A DNA stretch of 64,000 nucleotides from an uncultured Bacilli bacterium (GCA_934096585.1 CAKOMG010000004.1:62001-126000), one strand, 5' to 3'; positions 51,615-61,318 are shown, numbered from the stretch's first letter. Notes: generated from the sequence alone by a model not told the origin. Program-made: numbers and translations.

Positions 51615-51671
51615 ATAAACTTTTAATAAATAAAATATAAACTTTTAATAAATAAAATATAAACTTTTAAT
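51615..51671 (+). repeat. 22-bp tandem repeat running into a terminator
   Basis: The unit ATAAACTTTTAATAAATAAAAT stands at 51615-51636 and 51637-51658, and a third copy starts at 51659 and diverges after 13 bases. The shared AAACTTTTAAT is also the 5' arm of the terminator that follows, so the arm is present three times. Confidence 0.85.
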
Positions 51672-51704
51672 TAGTAAATAAATAATAATTAAAAGTTTTT
51701 TTTA
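51661..51704 (+). terminator. Terminator after the HD gene
   Basis: AAACTTTTAATTA pairs with TAATTAAAAGTTT around an AT-only loop, followed by eight T. Confidence 0.85.
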
Positions 51705-51762
51705 TTTGTTTTGATTTTATTTAGTTATTAATGTATAATTAATGTTATAGGAGAAAAAAGAT

Positions 51763-54132
51763 ATGTATGATTTAAATTATTTTAATCAAAAAATTATAAT
51801 AGCGCCAAGTTATATTAAGGAAGATATTTTAAAAGAAATAGACGATAGTAATAAATTGTATAATATCAAAATAATATCATTAGAAACTTTGTATGAAGAA
51901 TTTACATTTAAAATTTCTAAAGAAATGATCTATTTTTTAATGAAACATTATAATACTACTGTTGATATTGCTAAAAGGTATTTAAAATCATTACAGGATA
52001 TAATGTTAATCTCTAATGACATATCTAATTTTCAAATAAACTATTTAATTCAAATAAAAAATGAACTAATTAATTACCATTTAATAAGAGAAGATCATGA
52101 AAAATGTTATAATTATTATAACAATTATCAATTAATTGTTATAGGCTATAATTATATTGATAATAAATACCGCTTGCTTCTTAATAGTTTTAAACATGTT
52201 ACTATTATAAATGATGATCAAAATATAAAAGAAGGGTTAATAGTATATAAATTTAAAACAATTGAACAAGAAATTAATTATGTTTTAGATGATATTTCTA
52301 ATAAAATTCATAACGGAGTAGATATTAATAAAATTAAAATTACAGGAGTAACAAAGGATTATTATTTTTTACTTAATTTTTTCAGTAAAATGTATAATTT
52401 ACCGATAACAATTCCAAATGAAATATCATTATTTGATACTTTAATAGGTAAAGAATTTTTGAAATCAATTAAAACTAATGAGACAACTTTATTTTTAGAT
52501 AGAATTCAAAATAAGGAACTTTATAATAAATTTGTGAATATTATTAATGAATATCCTTTTAGAACAAGTTTTAGTGATGTATATTATTTGATTATGGATG
52601 ACTTAAAGCACACTTATCTTAATAATGAATATATCAACGATATTAAAATTGTTTCTTTTAATAATTATCAATTTAAAGATGATGAATATATATATGTTAT
52701 GGGTTTAAACCAAGGCTCTTTCCCTAAAGTAATGAACGATGAAGAGTATTTAAGTGATAAAATTAAAGAACAAATCGATCTTACAACTACTACAATTTTT
52801 AATAAAGAGGTAAAAAAAGAAGTAATGATTAAACTTTCACATATTAATCATCTTTGTATTTCATATTCTCTTGCATCTACTTTTAACTCTTTAGAACCAT
52901 CAACTATTATCAAAGAATATAAAATGCAAGAAATAGAGAAAGACTTTTATATAACTAATTATTCAAATCAAGTAAATAAATATATTTTAAATACTAAATT
53001 AGACGATTATAATAAATATGGAAGTATTGATCAATGCTTAAAAGACTTAACAAATAAATATGGATATCTTGAATATGATAGTTTTGATAATAGTTTTAAG
53101 GGTATAAATAACCAATTATTAAGAGAAAATCTAAAGAATATGGTTACATTATCATATACAAGCTTGGATAAATATAATAAATGTGCCTTTGCATATTATA
53201 TTGAGAGGGTTTTAAAGTTAGATATTTACGAAGACAAATTTCAAACAAAAGTAGGGTCTGTATTTCATTATGTTTTGGAAAAAGCATTTCAAAAATCATT
53301 CAATTTTGAAAATGAATATCAAAAAGGTATAGATTTGTATTTCAATAATATGACAAATAAAGAAGAATTTTTATTGATTCGTTTAAAAGAAGAATTAAAG
53401 TTTGTTATAAATACAATTAATGAACAATTAGAGTATATTAATTATGATCAAACATTATATGAGCATGAAGTGGATATTGAAATTAATGCAAATTTAAAAA
53501 TCAAATTTAGTGGGGTAATTGATAAATTATTTTTTAAAGAGACCGATACAAAAACATATGTAGCTATTATTGATTACAAAACTGGTTCAATTACAACATC
53601 AATTAATAATAGTAAGTATGGACTGAATTTACAATTGCCTATATATATTTATTTATCTAAAAAATCCAATTTAAAAAATGTTATTGTAACCGGATTTTAT
53701 TATCAAACAATTTTACAAAATGAAATTAAAGCCGATAATACCATTGACTATTTAGATAAAAAGAAGAAGTATTTGCGTCTTCAAGGCTATACTCTTGATA
53801 CAACCGATGATAGTATAAAATTTGATAAAACAGAAGCCAATAGTAAATTAATTCAAAGTTTAAGAAGAAAGCAAGATGGAACATTTGATTCTAGAAGTAA
53901 AGTATTAACTCAAGAAGATATTGATAGCTTAGAAAAATTAGTAGAAATAAAAATTAAGGAAGCTGGTAATGATATCATTAATGGTAAATTTAATATCAAT
54001 CCTAAAGAAATTGACAAGGAAAATGTTTCATGCAAGTTCTGCAAATACAAAGATTTATGTTATATGAAACCAAATGATATTGTTAAGTTATCAAAAGTAG
54101 AAGATTTATCATTCTTAAGGGAGTATAAATGA
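51763..54132 (+). CDS. addB: AddB-like subunit of the AddAB helicase-nuclease (short form)
   Basis: AddB partners AddA to resect double-strand breaks for RecA repair and to recognise Chi. The C-terminal PD-(D/E)XK nuclease is clear: LSYTSLDKYNKCAFAYYIE (first Cys of the Fe-S cluster), GSVFHYVLEKAF, VAIIDYKTGS (catalytic D-x-K), LNLQLPIYIYL, and the CKFCKYKDLC cluster end. The chain is 789 residues, against about 1150 for Bacillus AddB. The N-terminus (KIIIAPSYIKEDIL) lacks the G-x-G-K-T/S Walker A usual there. The AddB-specific ATP site thus seems lost, though AddA keeps one. The stop is TGA, two bases before addA. RBS GGAGAAAA. Confidence 0.85.
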   Translation: MYDLNYFNQKIIIAPSYIKEDILKEIDDSNKLYNIKIISLETLYEEFTFKISKEMIYFLMKHYNTTVDIAKRYLKSLQDIMLISNDISNFQINYLIQIKNELINYHLIREDHEKCYNYYNNYQLIVIGYNYIDNKYRLLLNSFKHVTIINDDQNIKEGLIVYKFKTIEQEINYVLDDISNKIHNGVDINKIKITGVTKDYYFLLNFFSKMYNLPITIPNEISLFDTLIGKEFLKSIKTNETTLFLDRIQNKELYNKFVNIINEYPFRTSFSDVYYLIMDDLKHTYLNNEYINDIKIVSFNNYQFKDDEYIYVMGLNQGSFPKVMNDEEYLSDKIKEQIDLTTTTIFNKEVKKEVMIKLSHINHLCISYSLASTFNSLEPSTIIKEYKMQEIEKDFYITNYSNQVNKYILNTKLDDYNKYGSIDQCLKDLTNKYGYLEYDSFDNSFKGINNQLLRENLKNMVTLSYTSLDKYNKCAFAYYIERVLKLDIYEDKFQTKVGSVFHYVLEKAFQKSFNFENEYQKGIDLYFNNMTNKEEFLLIRLKEELKFVINTINEQLEYINYDQTLYEHEVDIEINANLKIKFSGVIDKLFFKETDTKTYVAIIDYKTGSITTSINNSKYGLNLQLPIYIYLSKKSNLKNVIVTGFYYQTILQNEIKADNTIDYLDKKKKYLRLQGYTLDTTDDSIKFDKTEANSKLIQSLRRKQDGTFDSRSKVLTQEDIDSLEKLVEIKIKEAGNDIINGKFNINPKEIDKENVSCKFCKYKDLCYMKPNDIVKLSKVEDLSFLREYK

Positions 54133-54133
54133 T

Positions 54134-57100
54134 ATGTGGACAAAAGAACAAGAACAAGCAATATATAAAACAGGAACTAATATTATTGTTAGTGCGGGAG
54201 CAGGTAGTGGAAAAACAGCAGTACTTACTGAACGTGTAATTACAAAATTGAAATCCGGAATAAATATTAATGAACTCTTAATTTTAACATTTACCAATGC
54301 GGCAAGTGCAGAAATGAAAGAAAGAATTAGAGAAAAAATTGTTAAAGCAAAAGGGTTAGATAGACAATTAGATTTATTAACTAATGCTTATATATGTACT
54401 TTTGATAGTTTTAGTTTGTCACTAGTAAAGAAATATCATTATGTATTAAATATTGATTCTACTGTTTCTATAATGGATGATAATGTTAATTATTTACAAG
54501 CTTCATCAATCCTAGATGAAATAATGGATGAGTTATATCAAAAAAAAGATGCAAATTTTGCAAAGTTAATTACAGAATATTGCATTAAAGATGATAAACA
54601 AGTTAAACAAGGTATACTAGACTTATACAAAAAAATTGATTTACTAGTAGATAAAGATACTTATTTGCAGAATTATGATGCTTTAGACAACGCTTTAATT
54701 TATTATAAAGATTTTGAAAACTTAGCATTAAAAATGATAAAAAACATCTATAAACTGACATGTAGTTCTTATGATATAGACTTGAGTGATTATCAAAACT
54801 ATTTATCAAAATTTATTGAAGGCACATATGACATAAACAAATTTAAAGAAAAATATGATTTACCAAGATTAAAGAAAAATACAGATGAAGAAACAAAACA
54901 ATTAAAAGACTTATTAAATAAAGAAATTGAAAAAGTTCAGGATTTTATTGGTGAAGAAAGTAAAGATACTAAAATAGCAAGGTATTTAAGTACTAAAGAT
55001 AATGTTTATACAATTATTCAAATAATTTTAGATCTTGATAAACGATTAAATAACTTTAAAAAATTGACAAATACTTATACTTTTATGGATATTGCAAAAA
55101 TGGCAATAAGATTAGTTAAAGAGAATGAAGAAATTCGTTTAGACTTATTAAATACTTTTAAAGAAATAATGATTGATGAATATCAAGACACATCAGATAT
55201 TCAAGAATATTTTGTTAGTATGATTGCGAATAATAATGTTTATGCTGTTGGAGATATTAAACAATCAATTTATCGTTTTAGAAATGCAAATCCTTATTTA
55301 TTTGAGCAAAAATATGATAATTACAAAATGAATAATGGGGGATATAAAATTGATTTGACTAATAACTTTCGTTCCCGTAGTGATGTTGTTTGTGATATTA
55401 ATAATATTTTTAAAAAATGTATGACTAAAGAAATGGGGAAAGCAGCTTATAGCGTTGATCATATCATGAAAGCTGGAAACCATGATTATGATAATGTTAA
55501 CTGTACTAGTCATACTGCTTATGTATTAAAATATCAAAATGAAAAAACGGGATTAACAGATGTGGAAATTGAAGCTTACTTGATTGCAAAAGATATAAAA
55601 GACAAAGTTAATAATCATTATCAAGTGATGGATAAAATAACAAAAGAGTCACGTGATGTTAGATATAGTGATTTTGCAATATTAATTGATCGAAGTAATA
55701 CTTTTGATTTATATAAACAGATTTTTAATTTTAATCAAATTCCATTAAATGTGTTTAAAGATGAAAAAATAAATGATAACTATGATATTAAAATTATCTA
55801 TAATATTTTAAAATTGTTAGTAGCACCTAATTTTTCTGAATTTTCTATAAATGAGAAATATGAGTTTATCAGTATTTTGCGTTCTTATTTATTTGAAACA
55901 ACAGATGATGAAATATACGAAATGTATTGCAATAATAGCTATTATAGTCATCAATTATATGATTCATTAAGCAAATTAAGAAGTATGATAACATCATTAT
56001 CAATTAGTGAAATAATTAAAATTATAGATCAAACATTTGGGTTTGTAAGTAAAGCAAGTAAAATAACAAATACAAAACAAGTCTTGGTGCATCTTGAATA
56101 TTTAGCTTCACTTGGTAATTCCTTATCTTTAGTTGGTTATACAATTGATGATTATGTCAAACATTTAGATGAAGTTTTTGAGAACAAACTAGATATTAGA
56201 TATAAAAATAATTTGACTTCTTTTGATGATGCTGTGAAGATTATGACTATTCATACTTCCAAAGGGTTAGAATTTGGTATTTGTTATTTTCCAAGTTTAA
56301 ATAATAGTTTTAATATGGAAGATATTAAAAAGGATTTTGTTTTTGATAATAAGTATGGAATTATTATTCCAAGTGTTGATAATGGCAAACATGATACTTT
56401 TTTAAAAAGAATAGTAAATAGTATAGAAAAAGATGAAACAATAAGTGAAGAAGTAAGGGTGTTTTATGTTGCTTTAACAAGAGCAAAGGAACAAATTGTA
56501 TTTGTTTCCAAAGAAGAGGATATACGCCCTACATTAAAACCATCTAATTTTAAATACTTGGTTTATGGATATCTAGATAATTTAAAAAGTTATTATATGA
56601 GCGAAGAAGATTTGAACAATTTCAAACAAATAAATGAATCAATTTCCCATTTATCCATTGAAAAATTAAAAGAAGGTCATATTAATTTATTACCTAATAC
56701 AATAGAAAACTCAGTTATAAAAGAGAAGATCGAAAAAGGGTCTTTTTCTAAAAAAATAAATGATTTGATAACTTTGGAAGTAACTAATGTATTATCAATT
56801 GGAACCAGTCTTCACGAAGCACTGGAGCGATTAGATTTTAAAAATCCGGACTTTAGTGTTGTAAATATTGATGAAAAGTATTATCATTATTTGCGTAACT
56901 TTTTAGATTCTGAATTAATGAAGAATATTCAAAATGCAACAATATATAAGGAATACAACTTTTACGATCAAAACAATGATAATCATGGAAGTATTGATTT
57001 GATGTTAGAGTATAGTGATCATATTGATATAATTGACTATAAACTAAAACATATTGATGATGAAGGTTATGTTAGTCAATTAAATGGTTATAGAGACTAT

Positions 57101-57175
57101 ATACGCTCTAAAACTAATAAACCAATTAATATATATTTGTATTCAATTTTTGATAAAAAATATAATAAATTATAG
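54134..57175 (+). CDS. addA: AddA subunit of the AddAB helicase-nuclease
   Basis: This UvrD-type 3'-5' helicase has a C-terminal nuclease. Q motif TKEQEQAIYKTG, Walker A VSAGAGSGKTAVLTER, motif II DEYQDTSDIQ, motif III VGDIKQSIYRFRNA, motif V MTIHTSKGLEF and motif VI VFYVALTRAKEQI are intact. The nuclease end has GSIDLMLEYSDHIDIIDYKLK (catalytic D and K) and QLNGYRDYI. The length of 1013 is a little under Bacillus AddA (1232). It starts at ATG 54134, one base after the addB stop. It works in the nucleoid on broken replication forks. Confidence 0.95.
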   Translation: MWTKEQEQAIYKTGTNIIVSAGAGSGKTAVLTERVITKLKSGININELLILTFTNAASAEMKERIREKIVKAKGLDRQLDLLTNAYICTFDSFSLSLVKKYHYVLNIDSTVSIMDDNVNYLQASSILDEIMDELYQKKDANFAKLITEYCIKDDKQVKQGILDLYKKIDLLVDKDTYLQNYDALDNALIYYKDFENLALKMIKNIYKLTCSSYDIDLSDYQNYLSKFIEGTYDINKFKEKYDLPRLKKNTDEETKQLKDLLNKEIEKVQDFIGEESKDTKIARYLSTKDNVYTIIQIILDLDKRLNNFKKLTNTYTFMDIAKMAIRLVKENEEIRLDLLNTFKEIMIDEYQDTSDIQEYFVSMIANNNVYAVGDIKQSIYRFRNANPYLFEQKYDNYKMNNGGYKIDLTNNFRSRSDVVCDINNIFKKCMTKEMGKAAYSVDHIMKAGNHDYDNVNCTSHTAYVLKYQNEKTGLTDVEIEAYLIAKDIKDKVNNHYQVMDKITKESRDVRYSDFAILIDRSNTFDLYKQIFNFNQIPLNVFKDEKINDNYDIKIIYNILKLLVAPNFSEFSINEKYEFISILRSYLFETTDDEIYEMYCNNSYYSHQLYDSLSKLRSMITSLSISEIIKIIDQTFGFVSKASKITNTKQVLVHLEYLASLGNSLSLVGYTIDDYVKHLDEVFENKLDIRYKNNLTSFDDAVKIMTIHTSKGLEFGICYFPSLNNSFNMEDIKKDFVFDNKYGIIIPSVDNGKHDTFLKRIVNSIEKDETISEEVRVFYVALTRAKEQIVFVSKEEDIRPTLKPSNFKYLVYGYLDNLKSYYMSEEDLNNFKQINESISHLSIEKLKEGHINLLPNTIENSVIKEKIEKGSFSKKINDLITLEVTNVLSIGTSLHEALERLDFKNPDFSVVNIDEKYYHYLRNFLDSELMKNIQNATIYKEYNFYDQNNDNHGSIDLMLEYSDHIDIIDYKLKHIDDEGYVSQLNGYRDYIRSKTNKPINIYLYSIFDKKYNKL

Positions 57176-57185
57176 GATGTGTATT

Positions 57186-57893
57186 ATGGCAGTAAATGAA
57201 TTTTATGGATTAGAAAAATTATCTCTTGTTGATTTTGAAGGGAAAATAGTTTGTACTTTATTCACAAATTTATGTAATTTTAGATGCCCTTATTGTCATA
57301 ATTCTAGTTTAGTATTAAATAGTGATGAATTAGATTATGTAACTAAAGAAGAATATTTAAGTTATCTAAAAATAAGAAAGGGAGTATTAGATGCTGTAGT
57401 AATAAGTGGAGGAGAACCAACTCTAATGCCAGATTTGATAGACAGAATAAAGGAAATTAAAGAATTAGGGTATTTGGTTAAATTAGATACAAATGGTTCG
57501 AATTTTAATATGTTAAAAAAATTAGTAGAAGAACACTTAATTGATTATGTAGCTATGGATATAAAAAACAGTTTGGAATTTTATAGCCAAACTGTTGGAG
57601 TGAAATTAAATAATAGTGTAACAAATAATATTTTACAAAGTATAGATTATCTAAAATCAGGAGTTATTGATTATGAATTTAGAACTACATTAGTAGATGA
57701 ACTTCATAACGAAATAACAATAGAAAAAATGGGTAAATTAATTAAAGATGCTAAAATAATTTATTTGCAACATTTTATTGATCACGGAACATGCATTAAA
57801 CAAGGTTTACATGCAGTAGAAAAAGAAAAAGCACTTGAGTACAAGTGCCTTCTTGAAAAATATGTTACAAATGTAAGGTTAAGAGGATACTAA
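57186..57893 (+). CDS. nrdG: Anaerobic ribonucleotide reductase-activating protein NrdG (radical SAM)
   Basis: NrdG makes the glycyl radical on NrdD using SAM and a [4Fe-4S] cluster. The C-x3-C-x2-C is in NLCNFRCPYCHNSSL, followed by VVISGGEPTL (SAM-binding GGE) and KLDTNGS. At 235 residues it is the longer NrdG type often paired with non-formate NrdD enzymes. The earlier in-frame start at 57084 lies inside addA; ATG 57186 with TAGGATG upstream is preferred. It directly follows addA on the same strand and converges with trxB, overlapping its end by four bases. nrdD itself is on the opposite strand. Confidence 0.9.
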   Translation: MAVNEFYGLEKLSLVDFEGKIVCTLFTNLCNFRCPYCHNSSLVLNSDELDYVTKEEYLSYLKIRKGVLDAVVISGGEPTLMPDLIDRIKEIKELGYLVKLDTNGSNFNMLKKLVEEHLIDYVAMDIKNSLEFYSQTVGVKLNNSVTNNILQSIDYLKSGVIDYEFRTTLVDELHNEITIEKMGKLIKDAKIIYLQHFIDHGTCIKQGLHAVEKEKALEYKCLLEKYVTNVRLRGY

Positions 57894-58798
57894 AGTTTAT
57901 CAATATAGGCAACTGCACCAACACTTGCTATAGCCCCATCGGCTACAGCTGTTGTCAGTTGTCTTATTTTTTTTGTTCTACAGTCTCCAGCAACAAATAC
58001 TCCTGGTGTTTTTGTTTCCAAATTTTCATTACAAGTAAAGTATCCATCTTTATCGAGATCTACAATATTTTTAAATGCATTATTTTCTGGTATTTGACCG
58101 ATAGCTATAAAGCATCCTTTAACATTTAATTCTAACTTATTTTTATCAATAGTATTTTCAAAAACTAAACCAGTAAGGTTTTCATCATATTTAAATTCTT
58201 TTAAAGATATGTTATGAATAACTTCAATATTTGTTCGTTCTAATACTTTTTTAACAAGAGCCATATCACCAAAGAAGCGATCAAACAAAGTACATAAATA
58301 AACTTTATGACAATAGTTTGAAAGTAGTAAGGCATATTGTAAAGCTGTGTTAGCATCACCTACTAAAGCAACATCTTCCCCAGCATAAAAAGCACCATCA
58401 CAAACAGCGCAGTATGATAGACCTTTTCCAACAAGTTCATCTTCATTGTCAACACCGATATGACGATGTTTTACACCTGTTGCTAAAATGACTGCTTTTG
58501 CTTCATAAGTGTTATAATCAGTTGTCACAGTAAAAATATTATTGTTTTTTTCCACATTTACTACTTTTTCTAATTCGAATTGAGCACCTAAATCTAAAAT
58601 TTGATCAAATAGTTTTTCTGAAAATTCGCTTCCCGCAATCTCTTTGATTGATGGAAAATTTTCAACTCTTGGTGATTGTGATATTTGGCCACCAATACTT
58701 TCCTTTTCTAATAACAAAACTGTTTTACCGCCTCTAAGTGAATAAAGAGCAGCAGTCATCCCTGCTGCTCCACCACCGATAATAATTATATCGTACAT
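57890..58798 (-). CDS. trxB: Thioredoxin-reductase-like flavoprotein with atypical NADPH motifs
   Basis: This FAD protein reduces thioredoxin-like partners. FAD motifs are normal: IIGGGAAGMTAALYSLRGGK at the start and GVFVAGDCRTK near the end. The redox pair is in SYCAVCDGAFY. The NADPH region is unusual: LVGDANTALQYALLLS replaces the expected GGGDSA type, and VYLCTLFDRFFG stands where TrxB has the H-R-R-x-x-x-R NADPH phosphate site. That fits the pyridine-nucleotide-independent (ferredoxin- or deeply branching) thioredoxin reductases of anaerobes. Its start overlaps the stop of nrdD by one base, so the two are co-translated, and it probably reduces the redoxin domain fused to NrdD. Length 302 is usual. 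Confidence 0.88.
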   Translation of the reverse strand: MYDIIIIGGGAAGMTAALYSLRGGKTVLLLEKESIGGQISQSPRVENFPSIKEIAGSEFSEKLFDQILDLGAQFELEKVVNVEKNNNIFTVTTDYNTYEAKAVILATGVKHRHIGVDNEDELVGKGLSYCAVCDGAFYAGEDVALVGDANTALQYALLLSNYCHKVYLCTLFDRFFGDMALVKKVLERTNIEVIHNISLKEFKYDENLTGLVFENTIDKNKLELNVKGCFIAIGQIPENNAFKNIVDLDKDGYFTCNENLETKTPGVFVAGDCRTKKIRQLTTAVADGAIASVGAVAYIDKL

Positions 58799-61170
58799 TA
58801 TTTTAATCCTTCAATATATTTTTTAATATCACTAACATTGTCAAAAACATCATAAGAATCATTTTTATTTGGTACAAACATTGTTGGTGCTTTTTTAACT
58901 TTAAATTCATTAGTAAGTTCTTTGTTTTCATAAGCATCAATTTGTTTATATTTAATGCCTGCTTTATCTAAAAGCATTTTAGCCATTTTACAATTTGGAC
59001 AAGTAGGAGAAGTAAAGATTAGGATTTCTTTTTCCTTTTCTTGTTTGCATTCACAATGTTCTTCTTCATGATGTTGTTCATGTTTTTTTCTTAGTACTGA
59101 ATGTTCAATATCGTATTCTTTACGTTCTTTGAATTCTTCAGCTTTTCCATCGTTCCAGTTTTGAACAGGACGATAGTAACCAGTTATACGGCTATAAACT
59201 TCTGTTTTTTCGCCACATGTTGGGCAAGTATATTGTTCACCTACAATATATCCATGTTTTGGACATACTGAGTATGTTGGTGAAATAGTATAGTAAGGAA
59301 GACGATAGTTTTCCGCAATCTTCTTTACTAAAGTGGCACAAGCTTGCCAACTAGGCATCTTTTGTCCTAAAAAGGCATGGAATACTGTACCTGAAGTGTA
59401 TAGTGTTTGTAATTCATCTTGAATATCTAATGCTGTAAAGATATCACTAGTATAACCAACAGGTAAGTGAGAACTATTTGTGTAATATGGTGTTTTATTA
59501 TCTTTACTAGCTGTGATAATATTTGGATAATTCTTTTTATCATGTTTTGCTAAACGATAAGAAGTTGATTCAGCAGGTGTTGCTTCAAGGTTATATAAAT
59601 CACCATATTGTTCTTGATAATCTGATAATTTATTTCTCATGAAGTTTAATACATCTTTTGCGAATTCTTGACATTCTTTATGAGTTAAATCTTTTTGCAA
59701 CCATTTTGCATTTAAACATGCTTCATTCATACCAACTAAACCAATTGTTGAGAAGTGGTTATTGAATGTTCCAAGATATCTCTTTGTATAAGGATATAAT
59801 CCTGCTTCCAAAAATTTAGTAATAACATTACGCTTAATTTTTAAACTACGAGCTGATATATCCATCAATTTTGTTAAACGATCATAAAATTCATCTTTAG
59901 TTTGAGAAAGGTATGCAATCTTTGGTAAGTTGATTGTTACAACACCAACAGAACCTGTTGATTCACCACTTCCAAAATAGCCACCACTCTTTTTACGTAA
60001 TTCACGTAAATCAAGACGTAAACGGCAACACATACTTCTTACATCACTTGGTTCCATATCACTATTGATATAATTTGAGAAATATGGAGTTCCATATTTA
60101 GCAGTCATTTCAAATAATAAACGATTGTTTTCAGTATCGCTCCAATCAAAGTTTTTAGTGATTGAATATGTTGGAATTGGATATTGGAAACCTCTACCAT
60201 TAGCATCGCCTTCAATCATAATTTCAATGAAAGCTTTATTTATCATTGCCATTTCGTTAACGCAATCTTTATATTTAAAGTTTTGTTCAACGCCACCAAC
60301 GATAGCATTTAATTCTGCCATATCATTTGGAACTATCCAATCAAGAGTAATATTTGTAAATGGAGCTTGAGTTCCCCATCTAGAAGGAGTGTTTACGCCA
60401 TAAATAAAAGATTGAATACATTGTTTAACTTCTTTATAACTTAAGTTATCTTTTTTAACGAATGGTGCTAAATAAGTATCAAATGAAGAGAAGGCTTGTG
60501 CACCTGCCCATTCGTTTTGCATGATACCTAAAAAGTTAGTCATTTGGTTACAAAGAGTTGAAAGATGAGATGCTGGAGAAGAAGTGATCTTTCCAGGTAC
60601 ACCACCTAAACCTTCCTTTATAAGTTGTTTTAAAGACCAACCAGCACAATAACCTGTTAACATAGAAAGGTCGTGTATATGTATATCCGCATTTTTATGT
60701 GCTTGGGCTATTTCATTATCATATATTTCAGATAACCAATAGTTGGCTGTTATTGCTCCAGAGTTTGATAAAATTAGTCCGCCGACTGAATATGTAACAG
60801 TTGAGTTTTCTTTTACTCTCCAGTCATTAATTTGTAAATAATTATTTACTGTATCTTTATAATCCAAATAAGTCGCTTTTGCGTTTCGGATGTTTTCATG
60901 TTGTTTGCGGTATAAAATAAATGATTTTGCCACTTCAACATAGCCAGATTGAATTAATGCAATTTCAACGCTGTCTTGAATATCTTCAACGGAAATTGTA
61001 TTATTAACAACTTTACTACTAAAACTAGCAGTAACACGTAATGCTAATAGTTCAATTACATCATGTGTATATGAACAATTAACAGAAACAAATGCTTTTT
61101 CAATAGCATTTTCGATTTTTTTCAAATCAAAAGGAACGATGTTGCCATCCCTTTTTTTAACATTTAACAT
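58798..61170 (-). CDS. nrdD: Anaerobic ribonucleoside-triphosphate reductase NrdD fused to a redoxin domain
   Basis: This class III enzyme reduces ribonucleotides to deoxyribonucleotides without oxygen. An ATP-cone (1-95) gives allosteric control. Catalytic core motifs include GLGGVPGK, the active-site SMCCRLRLDLRELRKKSGGYFGSGE (in part), a four-Cys zinc site (CPKHG, CPTCG) and the glycyl radical loop RITGYYRPV near residue 690. After a His/Glu/Cys-rich linker (HEQHHEEEHCEC) a domain of about 78 residues follows: ILIFTSPTCPNCKMAKMLL with active-site C-P-N-C and APTMFVP, a glutaredoxin/thioredoxin fold. Formate-using NrdD need no redoxin, so this enzyme probably draws electrons from its own domain through the adjacent reductase. 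The total of 790 is consistent with the fusion. Confidence 0.95.
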   Translation of the reverse strand: MLNVKKRDGNIVPFDLKKIENAIEKAFVSVNCSYTHDVIELLALRVTASFSSKVVNNTISVEDIQDSVEIALIQSGYVEVAKSFILYRKQHENIRNAKATYLDYKDTVNNYLQINDWRVKENSTVTYSVGGLILSNSGAITANYWLSEIYDNEIAQAHKNADIHIHDLSMLTGYCAGWSLKQLIKEGLGGVPGKITSSPASHLSTLCNQMTNFLGIMQNEWAGAQAFSSFDTYLAPFVKKDNLSYKEVKQCIQSFIYGVNTPSRWGTQAPFTNITLDWIVPNDMAELNAIVGGVEQNFKYKDCVNEMAMINKAFIEIMIEGDANGRGFQYPIPTYSITKNFDWSDTENNRLLFEMTAKYGTPYFSNYINSDMEPSDVRSMCCRLRLDLRELRKKSGGYFGSGESTGSVGVVTINLPKIAYLSQTKDEFYDRLTKLMDISARSLKIKRNVITKFLEAGLYPYTKRYLGTFNNHFSTIGLVGMNEACLNAKWLQKDLTHKECQEFAKDVLNFMRNKLSDYQEQYGDLYNLEATPAESTSYRLAKHDKKNYPNIITASKDNKTPYYTNSSHLPVGYTSDIFTALDIQDELQTLYTSGTVFHAFLGQKMPSWQACATLVKKIAENYRLPYYTISPTYSVCPKHGYIVGEQYTCPTCGEKTEVYSRITGYYRPVQNWNDGKAEEFKERKEYDIEHSVLRKKHEQHHEEEHCECKQEKEKEILIFTSPTCPNCKMAKMLLDKAGIKYKQIDAYENKELTNEFKVKKAPTMFVPNKNDSYDVFDNVSDIKKYIEGLK

Positions 61171-61195
61171 TTTATCAGCCCCCTTATTATGCTAT

Positions 61196-61224
61196 ATTAT
61201 ATCAAAAGATATAGTGAGTGTCAA
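61196..61224 (-). promoter_or_regulatory. Consensus sigma-A promoter of nrdD-trxB
   Basis: On the minus strand, TTGACA (61224-61219), 17 bases, TATAAT (61201-61196). The leader to the nrdD start is about 25 bases with AAGGGGG as ribosome site. Confidence 0.9.
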
Positions 61225-61290
61225 AGGAATTGTTTCATGAAAATAAAAAAGTTTTTTCATTCTTTTTTGACATTTTTTTTGAAAGTGCTT

Positions 61291-61318
61291 TTATGAAAAA
61301 TATTTACATTTTTCATAA
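61291..61318. repeat. Perfect 11-bp inverted repeat in the nrdD-SWIM intergenic region
   Basis: TTATGAAAAAT (61291-61301) and its complement (61308-61318) flank ATTTAC. Related TTCATGAAA stands at 61233. No T run follows on either strand, so an operator or RNA hairpin is more likely than a terminator. Confidence 0.5.

Noticed and set aside
61196..61224. NrdR boxes upstream of nrdD
   Set aside because: CACTATATC lies between -35 and -10 but does not match the paired ACACTATATATAGTGT pattern, and no second box is found at the right distance.
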